Source: Nocardia goodfellowii
Lineage (GTDB): Bacteria; Actinomycetota; Actinomycetes; Mycobacteriales; Mycobacteriaceae
Direction: 5' to 3'
Length of the DNA: 64,000 bases
Assembly: GCF_017875645.1 (NCBI RefSeq)
Contig: NZ_JAGGMR010000001.1
Coordinates: forward strand, 6,882,001-6,946,000
Shown here: one piece after another, positions 1 through 9,884 of the stretch
How the letters are laid out: every line of letters begins with the position of its first letter
How positions within the stretch are numbered: position 1 is the stretch's first letter
Notes under the pieces: model-generated
The model's input: the letters and a program-made list of their open reading frames with translations, nothing else
What the model was told of the DNA's origin: nothing
The model's database searches: none
Translations under genes and position numbers: made by a program

Positions 1-486
1 CTGGCCACCTCGGGGACCAACACCGGCATGGCGAGTAGATCCGGTGCGGACCAGCCGGTATCGACCGTGCTGTTCATCGACCTGGACGGATTCAAAGCGA
101 TCAACGACACCCTGGGCCACGCCATCGGCGACACCGTCCTGCAGATCGTGGCGCAGCGGCTGCAACGGGCCCTGCGCGGCAACGACGTGGTCGGACGGCT
201 CGGCGGCGACGAATTCCTGGTGTTGCTGGCCGGGCCCACCCTGCCCGAAGATCTGGAGGCCCTGGTCCAGCGGCTGCGCTCCACCATGTCCGAGCCGATC
301 GTCGCGCGCGGACACCGCATCGAGGTCAACGCCTCCATCGGTGTCACCGAACTGATCCAGGGTGACCACCGCACCCCGGAGGCGGTGCTGCACGACGCCG
401 ACGTGGCCATGTACCGAGCCAAGCCGGTCGGCGACCGCGAGGCCACCGTCAAGGGCCGCCGCCCCAACAACACCCACGCGTCATGA
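1..486 (+). CDS. GGDEF-domain protein (diguanylate cyclase), 3' part only
   Basis: The reading frame is open from the first base, so the N-terminus lies outside the window. The visible part is the C-terminal GGDEF domain, which makes cyclic di-GMP from two GTP. The active-site GGDEF sequence is intact at nt 202-216. Five residues before it stands RGND, matching the RxxD inhibitory I-site, so the enzyme is probably catalytically competent and feedback-inhibited by its product. The domain ends with the usual DADVAMYRAK segment. An internal ATG at 28 is not the likely start because it falls inside the domain. Sensory domains or an EAL domain cannot be excluded upstream; no EAL follows. Confidence 0.9.
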   Translation: MATSGTNTGMASRSGADQPVSTVLFIDLDGFKAINDTLGHAIGDTVLQIVAQRLQRALRGNDVVGRLGGDEFLVLLAGPTLPEDLEALVQRLRSTMSEPIVARGHRIEVNASIGVTELIQGDHRTPEAVLHDADVAMYRAKPVGDREATVKGRRPNNTHAS

Positions 487-593
487 TCGCCCCGGGCGGG
501 TCGGCACAGCGCGACCTGCGGTGGCGGCGAGGGCGGGAAAACCGCAGTAGACTCGACAACCTTGTTTTCACGCGGTGACCCAAGGAGTTCAGT

Positions 594-2864
594 TTGCCCG
601 ACCCCCGCGCTCAGGACCGCGAGATCGAACAGGAACAGGCCTACTTATCGGTCCTGTACGACCGGCTCGACGGTATGCGCGCCTACGCGAAGAAGCGACT
701 CGAGACCGTGCTGCTGGAGAGCGGCGGCACGCCGCAAGCCCGCAGTGAACGGGAGTCGTTCAGCCAGCTCTACCACGAGGACTTGGCCAAATATGATGCC
801 GCCGAGCACGGCTTGTGCTTCGGGCGGATCGACCTGACCGGTGACGAAGCCGCCCGCTACATCGGCCGGCTCGGCATCCTCGACGAGCAGGACGACTACG
901 AGACGCTGCTGCTGGACTGGCGCGCGCCGCTGGCGCGTCCCTTCTATCTGGCCACCACGGCCGCGCCGGACGGGGTGACCCGGCGCCGGCACCTCCGCAC
1001 ACGCAACCGGCGGGTCACCGCCGTCAACGACGAGTACCTGGATCTCGCCGCCGCCGAACGGGACGGCATGGTCGAGGGTGACGGTGGCGTGGGCAGCGAG
1101 AGCGCGCTGCTGGCGGCGTTGAACGCGGCGCGCACCGGGCACATGAACGACATCGTGGAGACGATCCAGTCCGAGCAGGACGCGATCATCCGCTCCGAGC
1201 ACAAGAGCGTGCTGGTGGTGCAGGGCGGGCCGGGCACCGGCAAGACCGCGGTCGCGCTGCATCGCGCGGCCTTCCTGCTCTATACCTATCGGCAGCAGCT
1301 GGCCAAGAGCGGCGTGCTGATCATCGGGCCGAACGCGACCTTCCTCGATTACATCGGGCAGGTGCTGCCCTCACTCGGCGAGACCGGTGTGCTGCTGTCC
1401 ACCGTCGGCGATCTGTACCCGGGCGTGAAGGCGACGCGGGAGGACTCACTGCGGGCCGGGGAGATCAAGGGTTCGCTGCGGATTCTCGAGGTGCTCAAGC
1501 AAGCGGTGCGGGATCGGCAGGAGGCGCCCGCCGAGCCGATCCAGCTCAGCTTCGACGGCTACCCCGTCACACTGGACCGCAAGATCGCCACCAAGGCCCG
1601 GGGCCGGGCCCGGTCCTCGCGGCGGCCGCACAACCTGGCCCGGCCGATCTTCGCGAGTTCGGTCATCGACGCGCTCACCGATCAGGTCGCCCAAACGATG
1701 GGCGCGGATCTCTCGGGCGGAAACAGCTTGCTCAGCCGCACGGATATCGCCGAGATCCGGGACGAGATGAAGTCCGATCCGGCGGTGCAGGCGGCCATCG
1801 CGAAGCTGTGGCCGATCCTGTCGCCGCAGGAGGTTCTCGGTGAGCTGCTGGCCGATCCGAAGCGACTGGAGCGGGTGGCGTCCGGTTTGTCCGCCGAGGA
1901 TCGGGCCGAATTGGTGCGACCGCACACCGGCGAGTTCAGCGCCGCCGACGCGCCTCTGCTGGACGAGCTGGCCGAACTGCTCGGCGTCGACGACAGCGAG
2001 GAACGCGAACGGGCGCGCCGCCGCCGGCACGCGCAGATCGCGGAGGCCCAGGAGGCTCTCGACATCCTGGCCGGTTCCGCCGCCGCCGAGGTGGAGGACG
2101 CGCTCGACGCCGACGAGATCCTGATGGCCTACGACCTGATCGACGCCTCCCAGCTCGCCGACCGGCAGGCCTACCGCACCAGCCAGACCACCGCCGAACG
2201 GGCGGCGGGCGACCGCACCTGGACCTACGGGCACGTCATTGTCGATGAGGCGCAAGAGCTTTCGGAGATGGCGTGGCGAATGGTGATGCGGCGCATCCCG
2301 AATCGATGGATCACCGTGGTCGGTGACGTCGCCCAGACCGGCGATCCGGCGGGCGCGTCCTCCTGGCAGCGGATGCTGGAACCCTATGTGGCACAGCGGT
2401 GGAAGCTGACCGAGCTGACGGTGAACTACCGCACCCCCGCGGAGATCATGGCGGTGGCCGCCGATGTGCTCGCCGCCATCGACCCGGCCGCGACGGTGCC
2501 GCGGTCGGTGCGCGACAGCGGGCATCCGCCCGCGGCGCACCATGTCTCGGCGGATGAACTGGTCGCCGCGGTGCGGGAAGCGGTGGCGCGGGAACAGGGT
2601 CCGGGCACCAGCGCGGTGATCGTGCCGCATGAGCTGCTCACCGAGTTGTCGGTACTAGCCGGCGAATCGGTGTCCGTGCTGACCGTGCACGACGTGAAGG
2701 GCCTGGAGTTCGACGCGGTGTTCCTGGTGCAACCGCAGGGGATCCTGGACGAGTCGCCGCGCGGGCTCAACGATCTCTACGTCGCGCTGACCCGCGCGAC
2801 ACAGCGGCTCACCGTGTTCCACACCGGGGAGCTGCCCGCGGTCCTGGGCGCACTGCACCGATAA
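594..2864 (+). CDS. helD: HelD-like superfamily 1 helicase / RNA polymerase recycling factor
   Basis: A 756-residue UvrD/Rep-like ATPase of the HelD family. In actinobacteria and Firmicutes HelD binds RNA polymerase and releases it from DNA in an ATP-dependent way. The N-terminus is helical, starting with a charged coiled-coil-like stretch, as in HelD. A Walker A motif GGPGTGKT lies near residue 210, the helicase motif VDEAQELSEM near 550, and the C-terminal VKGLEFD and YVALTRA motifs follow. The TTG start at 594 is chosen because AAGGAG lies just upstream (582-587). The gene stands alone, 107 bp after the GGDEF gene, and ends at a strong bidirectional hairpin. Confidence 0.85.
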   Translation: MPDPRAQDREIEQEQAYLSVLYDRLDGMRAYAKKRLETVLLESGGTPQARSERESFSQLYHEDLAKYDAAEHGLCFGRIDLTGDEAARYIGRLGILDEQDDYETLLLDWRAPLARPFYLATTAAPDGVTRRRHLRTRNRRVTAVNDEYLDLAAAERDGMVEGDGGVGSESALLAALNAARTGHMNDIVETIQSEQDAIIRSEHKSVLVVQGGPGTGKTAVALHRAAFLLYTYRQQLAKSGVLIIGPNATFLDYIGQVLPSLGETGVLLSTVGDLYPGVKATREDSLRAGEIKGSLRILEVLKQAVRDRQEAPAEPIQLSFDGYPVTLDRKIATKARGRARSSRRPHNLARPIFASSVIDALTDQVAQTMGADLSGGNSLLSRTDIAEIRDEMKSDPAVQAAIAKLWPILSPQEVLGELLADPKRLERVASGLSAEDRAELVRPHTGEFSAADAPLLDELAELLGVDDSEERERARRRRHAQIAEAQEALDILAGSAAAEVEDALDADEILMAYDLIDASQLADRQAYRTSQTTAERAAGDRTWTYGHVIVDEAQELSEMAWRMVMRRIPNRWITVVGDVAQTGDPAGASSWQRMLEPYVAQRWKLTELTVNYRTPAEIMAVAADVLAAIDPAATVPRSVRDSGHPPAAHHVSADELVAAVREAVAREQGPGTSAVIVPHELLTELSVLAGESVSVLTVHDVKGLEFDAVFLVQPQGILDESPRGLNDLYVALTRATQRLTVFHTGELPAVLGALHR

Positions 2865-2869
2865 CGCGC

Positions 2870-2913
2870 GAAAGCCCCGTCGCACACCGGTTTCCGGTGC
2901 GCTACGGGGCTTC
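2870..2913. terminator. bidirectional intrinsic terminator
   Basis: Long inverted repeat between two convergent genes (helD on plus, stress protein on minus). The arms GAAAGCCCCGT and ACGGGGCTTC plus an inner CACCGG/CCGGTG close on a TTT loop. It serves both strands. Confidence 0.85.
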
Positions 2914-2927
2914 GGCTACCGCCGTAC

Positions 2928-3380
2928 CTAGCGAACGGTGTGCACGATCAGCACATCGGAGCGCGACTTGCGGGCCACATCCGAGGGCACCGAGCCGAGC
3001 AGGCGACCGGCGAGGGTGTTGAGGCCGCGGTTACCCACCACGAGCAAGTCGGCGTCCACTTCGCGCACCAGGGTGAGCAGGGATTCGACCGGCTCGCCGA
3101 CGACGGCGCGCTCGACGATCTCCTTGGCGCCGGCCTCGGTGGCGCGGTCGCGGGCGACGCGCAGGATCTCGCTGGTCGGCGCGGAGCCGCGCACCTGGTA
3201 GGCCTCTTCCTTGAGCACGTCGGCGGCGGCGGCTACGTCGCGGTCGTCGGTCGGGTAATAGGCGCAGGCGACGATCAGCGTGGCATCGGCGGCGCCGGCC
3301 AGCGCGGCGGCCTTCTCGACGGCGACATACGACGAGTCCGAGCCATCGGTACCGACAACAATGGTCCGGTAGGCGGTCAT
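2928..3380 (-). CDS. universal stress protein (UspA family)
   Basis: A 150-residue single-domain Usp, begun at the ATG giving MTAYRTIVVGTDGS because a perfect GGAGG lies just upstream; a longer in-frame extension has no such site. The ATP-binding pattern G-x2-G-x9-G-S is visible near the C-terminus (GNRG, then nine residues, then GS), so this is the nucleotide-binding type rather than the UspA type that lacks it. Such proteins act in the cytoplasm under starvation or hypoxia. Its promoter lies in the roughly 300 bp upstream, where three CATCACA elements occur. I see no DosR-type box there. Confidence 0.9.
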   Translation of the reverse strand: MTAYRTIVVGTDGSDSSYVAVEKAAALAGAADATLIVACAYYPTDDRDVAAAADVLKEEAYQVRGSAPTSEILRVARDRATEAGAKEIVERAVVGEPVESLLTLVREVDADLLVVGNRGLNTLAGRLLGSVPSDVARKSRSDVLIVHTVR

Positions 3381-3675
3381 CTTTCCTCCAACGTGGGTCG
3401 GGTTGCCTACGTACGGCGCATCCGGACAAGTCGGAGCACCGTCGCGGCGACTGCGGTCGACCATAGCCGCAAATCGAGGGGAAATATCAGAAATCGCAAC
3501 ACATCACACTCGGCGGTGCCCGGCTTTCAGAGCACGTGCCGAGCGCGGGAATGGCGCCGGGGCCGAAGCTACCAGCGCCGATCCAATTCATCCCGGCCAT
3601 TTCTGTGACGCATCACAACTTCTCGCGAACGCGCTTGCCGCGCTGGGAGATTCATCACAACGCCATTCGGATGGG
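3381..3675. promoter_or_regulatory. non-coding region upstream of the universal stress gene
   Basis: About 295 bases without a supportable gene. They separate the stress-protein start from the DoxX stop and must hold the stress-gene promoter. The sequence CATCACA occurs at 3502, 3611 and 3653, and the second copy forms a short palindrome TGTGA-N4-TCACA at 3604-3617. I cannot place -10 and -35 boxes with confidence. Confidence 0.4.
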
Positions 3676-4101
3676 TCAGCCCCGATCGAAAAGGGGACCG
3701 GTCAGGGTGAGACCGAGTTCGGGCGTGCGGGCGAAGAAGGCGAACAACATCAGTGCCGCGCCGATCAGCGCGAGGTTCTTGTTGAACTGGATCATCTGCG
3801 TCTGCTTGGCCTCCGGATCGGTGTCCTTCCAGAACGCGTGCATCATGAAGGTGACCGGCAGCAGCACGATAGCCAGCAGGAGCATGCCCGCATCGGCCCA
3901 GATCCCGAGCAGCACCATCAGCGCGCCGAGCACCATCAGCGCGCCGGAAGCCAGCACACCGGCCTTGGGCGAGGGGACCCCTTGGCTCTGCGCGTATCCC
4001 GCCATCGCCTCGGTATTCGTGAAATGCCCCATTGCCGAACCCAGGAACAGCACCGAGAACAACACCCGGCCGATCAGCACTACTGCGTCCACAGTCAACA
4101 C
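3676..4101 (-). CDS. DoxX-family membrane protein
   Basis: About 140 residues with four predicted hydrophobic helices, the length and pattern of the DoxX/DoxD-like membrane family. The first helix carries RVLFSVLFLGSAMGHF, typical of the family. The start is uncertain: GTG at 4101 has GGAGAG only two bases away, whereas an in-frame GTG at 4092 would have better spacing. It follows the AraC-type regulator by 12 bp on the same strand, so the two are probably co-transcribed and the regulator may control this gene. The function of DoxX proteins is poorly defined; membrane redox roles have been proposed in mycobacteria. Confidence 0.75.
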   Translation of the reverse strand: MLTVDAVVLIGRVLFSVLFLGSAMGHFTNTEAMAGYAQSQGVPSPKAGVLASGALMVLGALMVLLGIWADAGMLLLAIVLLPVTFMMHAFWKDTDPEAKQTQMIQFNKNLALIGAALMLFAFFARTPELGLTLTGPLFDRG

Positions 4102-4113
4102 CTCTCCGAGTAT

Positions 4114-4962
4114 TTACCGAACTTCCTCGGCCGAGCGTAACGAATTGCGGGCATATTCCAGCGGAGGCATTCCGACCTCGGCGGCGAACTCTCGGGAGAA
4201 ATGCGCTTGGTCGAAATAACCGAGTTCCACGGCGAGTGCGGCCAAATCCGCGGTGCGCCCTTTGGCGAGCAGGTCGGCACCGTCCTGCAACCGGTAGCGG
4301 CGCAATACCCATTTCGGTGCGGCGCCCACATAGCGGCGGAACAGGCGCTGCAGGGTGCGGACCGGGATATCGAAGCGCTCGGTGACCTGGTCGACGCGGG
4401 TGAGGTCCGGATCCTCGGCCATGGCGGCGATGATCTGGAGCACCTGCCGGTAGGCCTGGTCGTCCTGGACGGCGCGCGGGGCCAGGTACTGCTCGACGAG
4501 CGCGCGGCGCTGTTCGTCGGTCGACGCGGCGAGCACCTGCTCGGTCAGCTCGGCGGCGTCGGGCAACACCTCGGTCAGGCCGACCACGCGGTCGCGCAGC
4601 GTGCCGACGTCCAACCCGGTGCAGGCGCCGAATCCGCCCGCGCGGAATCGGATCCCGAAAGTATCTCCAGCACCGGACAATTCGCGAATGTACTTGGTGG
4701 TGCAGACGCCGTTGACGAAACCGCCCACGCGCGCGCCGTCCCGTTCGAAGGTGACGTTCACACACGGGAAGGACAGCACCTCGGCGCGGTACGGCGGTTT
4801 CCCGCGCAGATCCCAGCGCACCGACCAATACCAGTCGACGAAAGACGCGACCGCCGGTCCGGCAGCCAACCGGTGCAAGGTCCGGTGCCGCGCTTGCTCA
4901 TCCGGGTGCAGGATGCCCTTGACGTCGTCGAGCGGTGCCGTCGCCGGCGTCCACTTCGGCAT
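4114..4962 (-). CDS. AraC-family transcriptional regulator
   Basis: 282 residues. The N-terminal half (about 1-170) is a ligand-sensing domain of the kind found in many actinobacterial AraC proteins. The C-terminal 100 residues are the double helix-turn-helix DNA-binding domain, with FDIPVRTLQRLFRRYVG and the conserved GYFDQAHFSREF segment of the second helix-turn-helix. It is divergent from the VOC-protein gene across 71 bp and is followed by doxX after 12 bp. Autoregulation and control of one or both neighbours is the usual arrangement. The effector cannot be told from sequence. Confidence 0.85.
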   Translation of the reverse strand: MPKWTPATAPLDDVKGILHPDEQARHRTLHRLAAGPAVASFVDWYWSVRWDLRGKPPYRAEVLSFPCVNVTFERDGARVGGFVNGVCTTKYIRELSGAGDTFGIRFRAGGFGACTGLDVGTLRDRVVGLTEVLPDAAELTEQVLAASTDEQRRALVEQYLAPRAVQDDQAYRQVLQIIAAMAEDPDLTRVDQVTERFDIPVRTLQRLFRRYVGAAPKWVLRRYRLQDGADLLAKGRTADLAALAVELGYFDQAHFSREFAAEVGMPPLEYARNSLRSAEEVR

Positions 4963-5033
4963 CAGCGCACCCGCCGGTCATGGTGTCGCGTTCTTACAAG
5001 ACCATTTCCGCGTCGCCGAGAAGACTTGTGCCC

Positions 5034-5504
5034 ATGACGAACACCGTGAATCCCATCCCCGCCGACTACCATTCGATCACCTGTTTCCTCGCGGTCGCCG
5101 ATGCGAACAAGGCCATCGAGTTCTATCGCGCAGTGTTCGGCGCCGAAGTCATCAGCCGCAATGATCTGCCCGACGGGCAAGCCGCCCACGCGGAGCTGAA
5201 GATCGGCGACTCCACACTGCAGATGGGCATGCCCATCCCCGACAACGGCGTCCAGGCCCCCAACGGCGAATGGGTGCACACTTCGATCGTGCACTACTGC
5301 CCCGACGTCGACGCCACCATCGCCCGCGCCCGCGAGCACGGCGCCCGGACCGCCGAGGACCCGCAAACCTTCGTCAACGGCGACCGTTTCGGGGTGGTCA
5401 TCGATCCGTTCGGCCATCGCTGGGCGGTCCTGACCCGCGTCGAGGACATCTCGCGCGAGGAAGCCGGGCGCCGGGTCAACGAGTGGATGGCCCAGCAGAA
5501 CTGA
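5034..5504 (+). CDS. VOC-superfamily (PhnB/glyoxalase-like) protein
   Basis: 156 residues of the vicinal oxygen chelate fold, PhnB-like subtype. Hallmarks are the opening SITCFLAVADANKAIEFY, the AHAELKIGDS strand and the closing DRFGVVIDPFGHRWAV. ATG at 5034 is taken because the family starts a few residues before this motif. These proteins bind a metal or small ligand, and many confer resistance or act on glyoxal-like compounds; no substrate can be assigned. It is divergent from the AraC regulator, which is the obvious candidate controller. A strong hairpin follows. Confidence 0.8.
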   Translation: MTNTVNPIPADYHSITCFLAVADANKAIEFYRAVFGAEVISRNDLPDGQAAHAELKIGDSTLQMGMPIPDNGVQAPNGEWVHTSIVHYCPDVDATIARAREHGARTAEDPQTFVNGDRFGVVIDPFGHRWAVLTRVEDISREEAGRRVNEWMAQQN

Positions 5505-5542
5505 GCGAGGTTGCGCGAATCCGCCCCGGCGGAGCGCACGAA

Positions 5543-5573
5543 CGGGCCCGATCCCGGACAGGGATCGGGCCCG
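5543..5573. terminator. bidirectional intrinsic terminator
   Basis: A perfect 13-bp stem, CGGGCCCGATCCC with its complement, around a GGACA loop, placed between convergent genes. Confidence 0.85.
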
Positions 5574-5586
5574 CTGGTGTCGGCGA

Positions 5587-5772
5587 TTACCGGCCGTCGG
5601 TGGGCGGCTGGGTGCCGAGCTGGTCATTGAGCTTCTGCTGAGCCGTGTCGACCTGGGCTCGATGTTTGTGCTGGGTCTTGGCATCGACAGCGTCGCCCGC
5701 TTTCTCGACACCCTGCCTCCCCTGATCCTCATGGCCCTTCAGCAAACCCTTGAGCTTGTCGAGCATGGACAT
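5587..5772 (-). CDS. small Rv0909-like protein (MT0933-type antitoxin family)
   Basis: 61 residues, start MSMLDKLKGLLKG. The pattern of a short amphipathic N-terminus followed by many charged residues (GRQGVEKAGDAVDAKTQHK) is that of the Rv0909/MT0933 family, annotated as putative antitoxins. No toxin partner is visible: the nearest gene on the same strand is uvrB, 78 bp upstream. A Crp-type palindrome lies 25 bp before the start codon, so expression probably depends on cAMP-Crp. An alternative start two codons later (MLDKLKG) is possible. The family's antitoxin role is not certain. Confidence 0.65.
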   Translation of the reverse strand: MSMLDKLKGLLKGHEDQGRQGVEKAGDAVDAKTQHKHRAQVDTAQQKLNDQLGTQPPTDGR

Positions 5773-5796
5773 AACCGCGCCTCTCGTCGAACTTGC

Positions 5797-5812
5797 TGTG
5801 ATCCAGATCACA
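5797..5812. promoter_or_regulatory. Crp-type operator
   Basis: TGTGATCCAGATCACA is a perfect palindrome matching TGTGA-N6-TCACA, the consensus of the cAMP receptor protein family including mycobacterial Crp. It lies 25 bp upstream of the small Rv0909-like gene, a position suited to repression or close activation. Confidence 0.7.
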
Positions 5813-5850
5813 TGCTACGCCGAGACCGCGCCGCGGGTGCGGGTCCCGGC

Positions 5851-8022
5851 TCAACTCAGGCCGGCGGCATCCATGCCGCGCAGTTCCTTCTTCAGATCGG
5901 CGATCTCGTCGCGGAGACGACCCGCCAACTCGAACTGCAACTCCCGCGCCGCGTTCATCATCTGGGCGGTGAGTTCCTTGACCAGATCCGCCAGTTCGGC
6001 ACGCGGCATCGACTTGATGTCGCGACCTTCGTAGACGCCGGCGCTGACGGCCCGGCCCGGCTCGCCTTGAGCGCGCCGACCGCGACTGGCATTGCGGCCC
6101 GAACCGCCGACGGCGACTTCGGAATCGTCGGCCTCCTGATACACCTGATCCAGGATGTCGGCGATCTTCTTACGCAGCGGCTGCGGGTCCAGCCCCATCT
6201 TCTCGTTGTAGGCGACCTGCTTGGCGCGGCGGCGATCGGTCTCCTCGATGGCGTGCTGCATCGAGTCGGTGATCTTGTCCGCGTACATATGGACCTCACC
6301 GGAGACGTTGCGCGCGGCGCGGCCGATGGTCTGGATCAGGCTGGTGCTGCTGCGCAGGAAGCCCTCCTTGTCGGCGTCGAGAATCGCCACCAGGGAGACC
6401 TCCGGCAGGTCGAGACCCTCACGCAGCAGGTTGATGCCGACCAGCACGTCGTATTCACCGAGGCGCAGCTGGCGCAGCAGTTCCACGCGGCGCAGCGTGT
6501 CGATCTCGGAGTGCAGGTAACGCACGCGCACACCGAGACCGAGCAGGTAGTCGGTGAGATCCTCGGACATCTTCTTGGTCAGCGTGGTGACGAGCACCCG
6601 TTCGTCGCGTTCGGTGCGCAGCCGGATCTCGTGCAGCAGGTCGTCGATCTGGCCCTTGGTGGGTTTGACGACGACCTTCGGATCGACCAGACCGGTCGGG
6701 CGGATGACCTGTTCGACGACCTCACCGGCGGCCTGGCCCAATTCGTAAGGACCGGGGGTGGCGGACAGGTACACCGTCTGCCCGATCCGGTCCGCGAATT
6801 CCTCCCAGGTGAGCGGGCGGTTGTCGATCGCGGACGGCAGCCGGAAGCCGTACTCGACCAGATTGCGCTTACGCGACATATCGCCCTCGTACATGCCGCC
6901 GATCTGCGGCACGGTGACGTGCGATTCGTCGATGACGAGCAGGAAGTCGTCGGGGAAGTAATCGAGCAGGGTGGCCGGCGCGGAACCGGCGGGGCGGCCG
7001 TCGATATGGCGGGAGTAGTTCTCGATGCCGGAGCAGAACCCGACCTGCCGGATCATCTCGATGTCGTACTGGGTGCGCATGCGCAATCGCTGCGCCTCCA
7101 GCAGCTTGCCCTGGCGCTCGAATTCGGCCAGGCGCTGCTCGAGTTCGGCCTCGATCTCCTTGACCGCGCGTTCCATCCGATCCGGACCCGCCACATAGTG
7201 GGTGGCCGGGAAGATGCGCAACCGATCGACCTGGCGCACCACATCGCCGGTGAGCGGGTGCAGATAATAGAGCGACTCGATCTCGTCGCCGAAGAACTCG
7301 ATGCGGATCGCGAGTTCCTCGTAGGACGGGATGATCTCGACCGTGTCGCCGCGCACCCGGAACGAGCCGCGCACGAAGGACATGTCGTTACGGGTGTACT
7401 GCACGTCGACCAGCAGCCGCAGCAGCGCGTCGCGATCGATCTCGTCGCCCACTTCCAGCGCGACGGACCGATCCAGGTAGGACTGCGGGGTACCGAGGCC
7501 GTAGATGCAGGACACGGAAGCGACCACCACCACATCGCGCCGCGACAGCAGGCTCGACGTGGCCGAGTGCCGCAGCCGCTCGACATCGTCGTTGATCGAG
7601 CTGTCCTTCTCGATATAGGTATCGGTCTGCGCGATGTACGCCTCTGGCTGGTAGTAGTCGTAGTACGAGACGAAGTACTCGACCGCGTTGTTCGGCAGCA
7701 TCTCCCGCAGCTCGTTCGCCAACTGCGCGGCCAGCGTCTTGTTCGGCGCCATCACCAGGGTGGGCCGCTGCAATTTCTCGATGAGCCAGGCCGTGGTGGC
7801 CGATTTACCGGTACCGGTGGCGCCGAGCAGCACCACATCGCGCTCGCCGGCGTTGACCCGCCGCTCCAGCTCGGCGATGGCGGCGGGCTGGTCACCGGCC
7901 GGTTTGTGCTCGCTGACCACCTGGAAACGCCCATCGGTGCGCTCGATCTCCCCGACCGGGCGGAATTCCGAATGCGCGAGCGGCGGCTGACCCTCAGCGG
8001 GGATCTCGGTAGCGAAAGCCAT
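5851..8022 (-). CDS. uvrB: excinuclease ABC subunit B
   Basis: 723 residues, the damage-verifying helicase of nucleotide excision repair; it works with UvrA and loads UvrC. The Walker A GATGTGKS is near residue 65, the beta-hairpin [11 protein letters not shown] near 120, the helicase motif QTIGRAARN near 570, and the UVR motif that binds UvrC is at the C-terminal end ([18 protein letters not shown]). The ATG at 8022 gives a protein near the usual length; an in-frame extension to 8244 would run through the oppositely oriented DUF402 gene and is unlikely. The gene is intact. Confidence 0.97.
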   Translation of the reverse strand: MAFATEIPAEGQPPLAHSEFRPVGEIERTDGRFQVVSEHKPAGDQPAAIAELERRVNAGERDVVLLGATGTGKSATTAWLIEKLQRPTLVMAPNKTLAAQLANELREMLPNNAVEYFVSYYDYYQPEAYIAQTDTYIEKDSSINDDVERLRHSATSSLLSRRDVVVVASVSCIYGLGTPQSYLDRSVALEVGDEIDRDALLRLLVDVQYTRNDMSFVRGSFRVRGDTVEIIPSYEELAIRIEFFGDEIESLYYLHPLTGDVVRQVDRLRIFPATHYVAGPDRMERAVKEIEAELEQRLAEFERQGKLLEAQRLRMRTQYDIEMIRQVGFCSGIENYSRHIDGRPAGSAPATLLDYFPDDFLLVIDESHVTVPQIGGMYEGDMSRKRNLVEYGFRLPSAIDNRPLTWEEFADRIGQTVYLSATPGPYELGQAAGEVVEQVIRPTGLVDPKVVVKPTKGQIDDLLHEIRLRTERDERVLVTTLTKKMSEDLTDYLLGLGVRVRYLHSEIDTLRRVELLRQLRLGEYDVLVGINLLREGLDLPEVSLVAILDADKEGFLRSSTSLIQTIGRAARNVSGEVHMYADKITDSMQHAIEETDRRRAKQVAYNEKMGLDPQPLRKKIADILDQVYQEADDSEVAVGGSGRNASRGRRAQGEPGRAVSAGVYEGRDIKSMPRAELADLVKELTAQMMNAARELQFELAGRLRDEIADLKKELRGMDAAGLS

Positions 8023-8173
8023 GTACCCAGCGTAAGCGCAGCCACCGACAAGTTTCGCGGCCGCGAGCGACGGCGCCCGGGCCACCGGCCACGGTCCGTA
8101 GGTCGCCGGCGGCAATCCAGCTAATTCCCGCGCTGGACTCGACGCCGCGCGCGTGACGGTAGATTCTGGGTGC

Positions 8174-8698
8174 ATGACACAGGCACCGGCAGTGGACTTG
8201 CACCCGCCCAAGGTCGAGTACTTCGATCTCGCGGGGCTGACCAATACGGACCCGAAGGGGTTCGTGCGCGAGGTCGACAGCTATCAGCTAGCGCCCTGGG
8301 GCCTGTACATGGCGCGTTCCTCGGATCACGTGGAGTTCCACTACATCGAGTCCTGGCTGCTGCCGGAACTGTCGTTGCGGGCTACCGTCTTCCACTTCAA
8401 CCCGGCGCACCGGCGTGATCAGGATTACTACCTGGATCTCGGCGAGTACAGCCAGGTGGGCGCGCAGCGCTGGAAGTCGATCGACCACTACCTCGACATC
8501 ACGGTGCGCACCGGGCGCGACAGTGAACTGCTCGACGTCGACGAACTACTGGCCGCGCATGCCGCGGGCTATCTGGGCCTGTCCGAGGCACAGGCGGCGA
8601 TCGAACACGCCGCCGTCACCATGGACGGCATCGCCGCCCATGGTTATTCGCTGGAACGCTGGCTGGCCACCAAGGGCATCGAGCTGACCTGGCGCTGA
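8174..8698 (+). CDS. DUF402-domain protein
   Basis: 174 residues with the DUF402 pattern: the central [17 protein letters not shown], then [13 protein letters not shown] and a helical tail that includes [13 protein letters not shown]402 proteins have a beta-barrel fold, and some are nucleoside phosphatases; the mycobacterial orthologue beside uvrB (Rv1632c-type) has no settled role. ATG at 8174 is preferred to an upstream GTG at 8153 because the shorter protein starts just before the conserved domain. It is divergent from uvrB and ends one base before the end of convergent coaE. Confidence 0.75.
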   Translation: MTQAPAVDLHPPKVEYFDLAGLTNTDPKGFVREVDSYQLAPWGLYMARSSDHVEFHYIESWLLPELSLRATVFHFNPAHRRDQDYYLDLGEYSQVGAQRWKSIDHYLDITVRTGRDSELLDVDELLAAHAAGYLGLSEAQAAIEHAAVTMDGIAAHGYSLERWLATKGIELTWR

Positions 8699-8699
8699 C

Positions 8700-9884
8700 T
8701 CAGCGCAGCCGGTCGTAAGCCGTGTCGAACCAGGGCTCCTTGACGCCGTAGTAGGCCTCGGCGGCCGCGGCGCCGGAGAGACCGGCGGCCGCGGCCTCGG
8801 CGTCGCGCTTCAGTCGCAGGTATTCGGCGCGGGCGGCGGCGTCCGAGCGCAGCCAATCCCGGAACTCCAGCGCGAACCGCTGACCGGGTGCGCCCGCGGC
8901 GCGCAGGTGCACGTTGGCCGGGCGGCCCGGGTCGGCGTTGCCGTGCAGCCGTTTGGACCACAGGTCGCGGTCCGTGCCCACCGGATCGGCCTCGGTCGGC
9001 TTCGGATTGTCGTAGGTGATGTGCTCTTTGCGCGGGAAACCGGCCTCCGCCAACGCATTCGCCAAGCCGTCGGCCGCGGCCATATCGGCCACGGTGATCT
9101 GGATATCGATGACGTCCTTGGCGTCCAGGCCGGGTACCGCGGTGGATCCGATGTGGTCGATTCGCGCGGCCGAGGCACCGCAGGCCACCCACAGTCGAGC
9201 GATGAGCCGCTGCGCCTGCGCGGCCCACTCCGGATCGGCGGGTACCAGCCGCAGCTCGCCCTTCGCCGATGTCCCGCCGCGCTTGTTCCGCTCGAACGGC
9301 ACCAGCCGCTCGTCCCACAGCCGATGCACGACGGCGTCGATCTCGCCGGGCGCACCGTTGTTGTCCAGCAGCACATCCGCGACCGCGCGCCGCTGCTCGT
9401 CGGTGGCCTGCGCCGAGATACGGGCGCGCGCATCGCTTTCGGAAACGCCGCGGAATTCGACCAGCCGGCGCACGCGCGTTTCGGCGTCGACATCGACTAC
9501 CAGAACCAGATTCATCAATGGCGCGAGACCATTCTCGACCAGCAATGGAATATCTTGCACCAGAATCGCATCCGCCGGCGCGGCGGCAATCAATTCGCCG
9601 GTTCGTTTACCCACCAATGGATGGGTGATGGAATTCAAAGTGGCGCGGGATTCGTCATCGGCGAACGCGCGCGCGGCCAGCGCCGGTCGGTCCAGACTGC
9701 CGTCGGAGGCGAGGATGTCCGGCCCGAATGCCGCCACCAGAGCGGCCAGCCCCGCCGTGCCGGGCGCCACCACTTCCCTGGCTATCACGTCGGAATCAAT
9801 GAGGACCGCGCCGCGTTCGACCAGAATCCGCGCCACCGTCGACTTGCCCGCTCCCATGCCTCCGGTGAGGCCGATCCGCAACAT
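8700..9884 (-). CDS. coaE: dephospho-CoA kinase fused to a GrpB-like (UPF0157) domain
   Basis: 394 residues. The N-terminal 200 residues are dephospho-CoA kinase, the last step of coenzyme A synthesis, with the P-loop GGMGAGKST at residues 7-15. From about residue 225 a GrpB/UPF0157 domain related to nucleotidyltransferases follows ([24 protein letters not shown]). This fusion is normal in mycobacteria and relatives, where the tail aids folding or regulation. ATG at 9884 starts directly at the P-loop strand; the 14-residue upstream extension is not conserved in character. In mycobacteria rpsA is next door; here about 8 kb of other genes lie between. Confidence 0.95.
   Translation of the reverse strand: MLRIGLTGGMGAGKSTVARILVERGAVLIDSDVIAREVVAPGTAGLAALVAAFGPDILASDGSLDRPALAARAFADDESRATLNSITHPLVGKRTGELIAAAPADAILVQDIPLLVENGLAPLMNLVLVVDVDAETRVRRLVEFRGVSESDARARISAQATDEQRRAVADVLLDNNGAPGEIDAVVHRLWDERLVPFERNKRGGTSAKGELRLVPADPEWAAQAQRLIARLWVACGASAARIDHIGSTAVPGLDAKDVIDIQITVADMAAADGLANALAEAGFPRKEHITYDNPKPTEADPVGTDRDLWSKRLHGNADPGRPANVHLRAAGAPGQRFALEFRDWLRSDAAARAEYLRLKRDAEAAAAGLSGAAAAEAYYGVKEPWFDTAYDRLR

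Noticed and set aside
3381..3675. DosR box for the universal stress gene
   Set aside because: I looked for GGGAC-type dyads as in dormancy promoters and found none convincing.
5662..8124. Long plus-strand frame opposite uvrB
   Set aside because: Antisense shadow of uvrB; composition is His/Arg/Gln-rich and lacks any motif.
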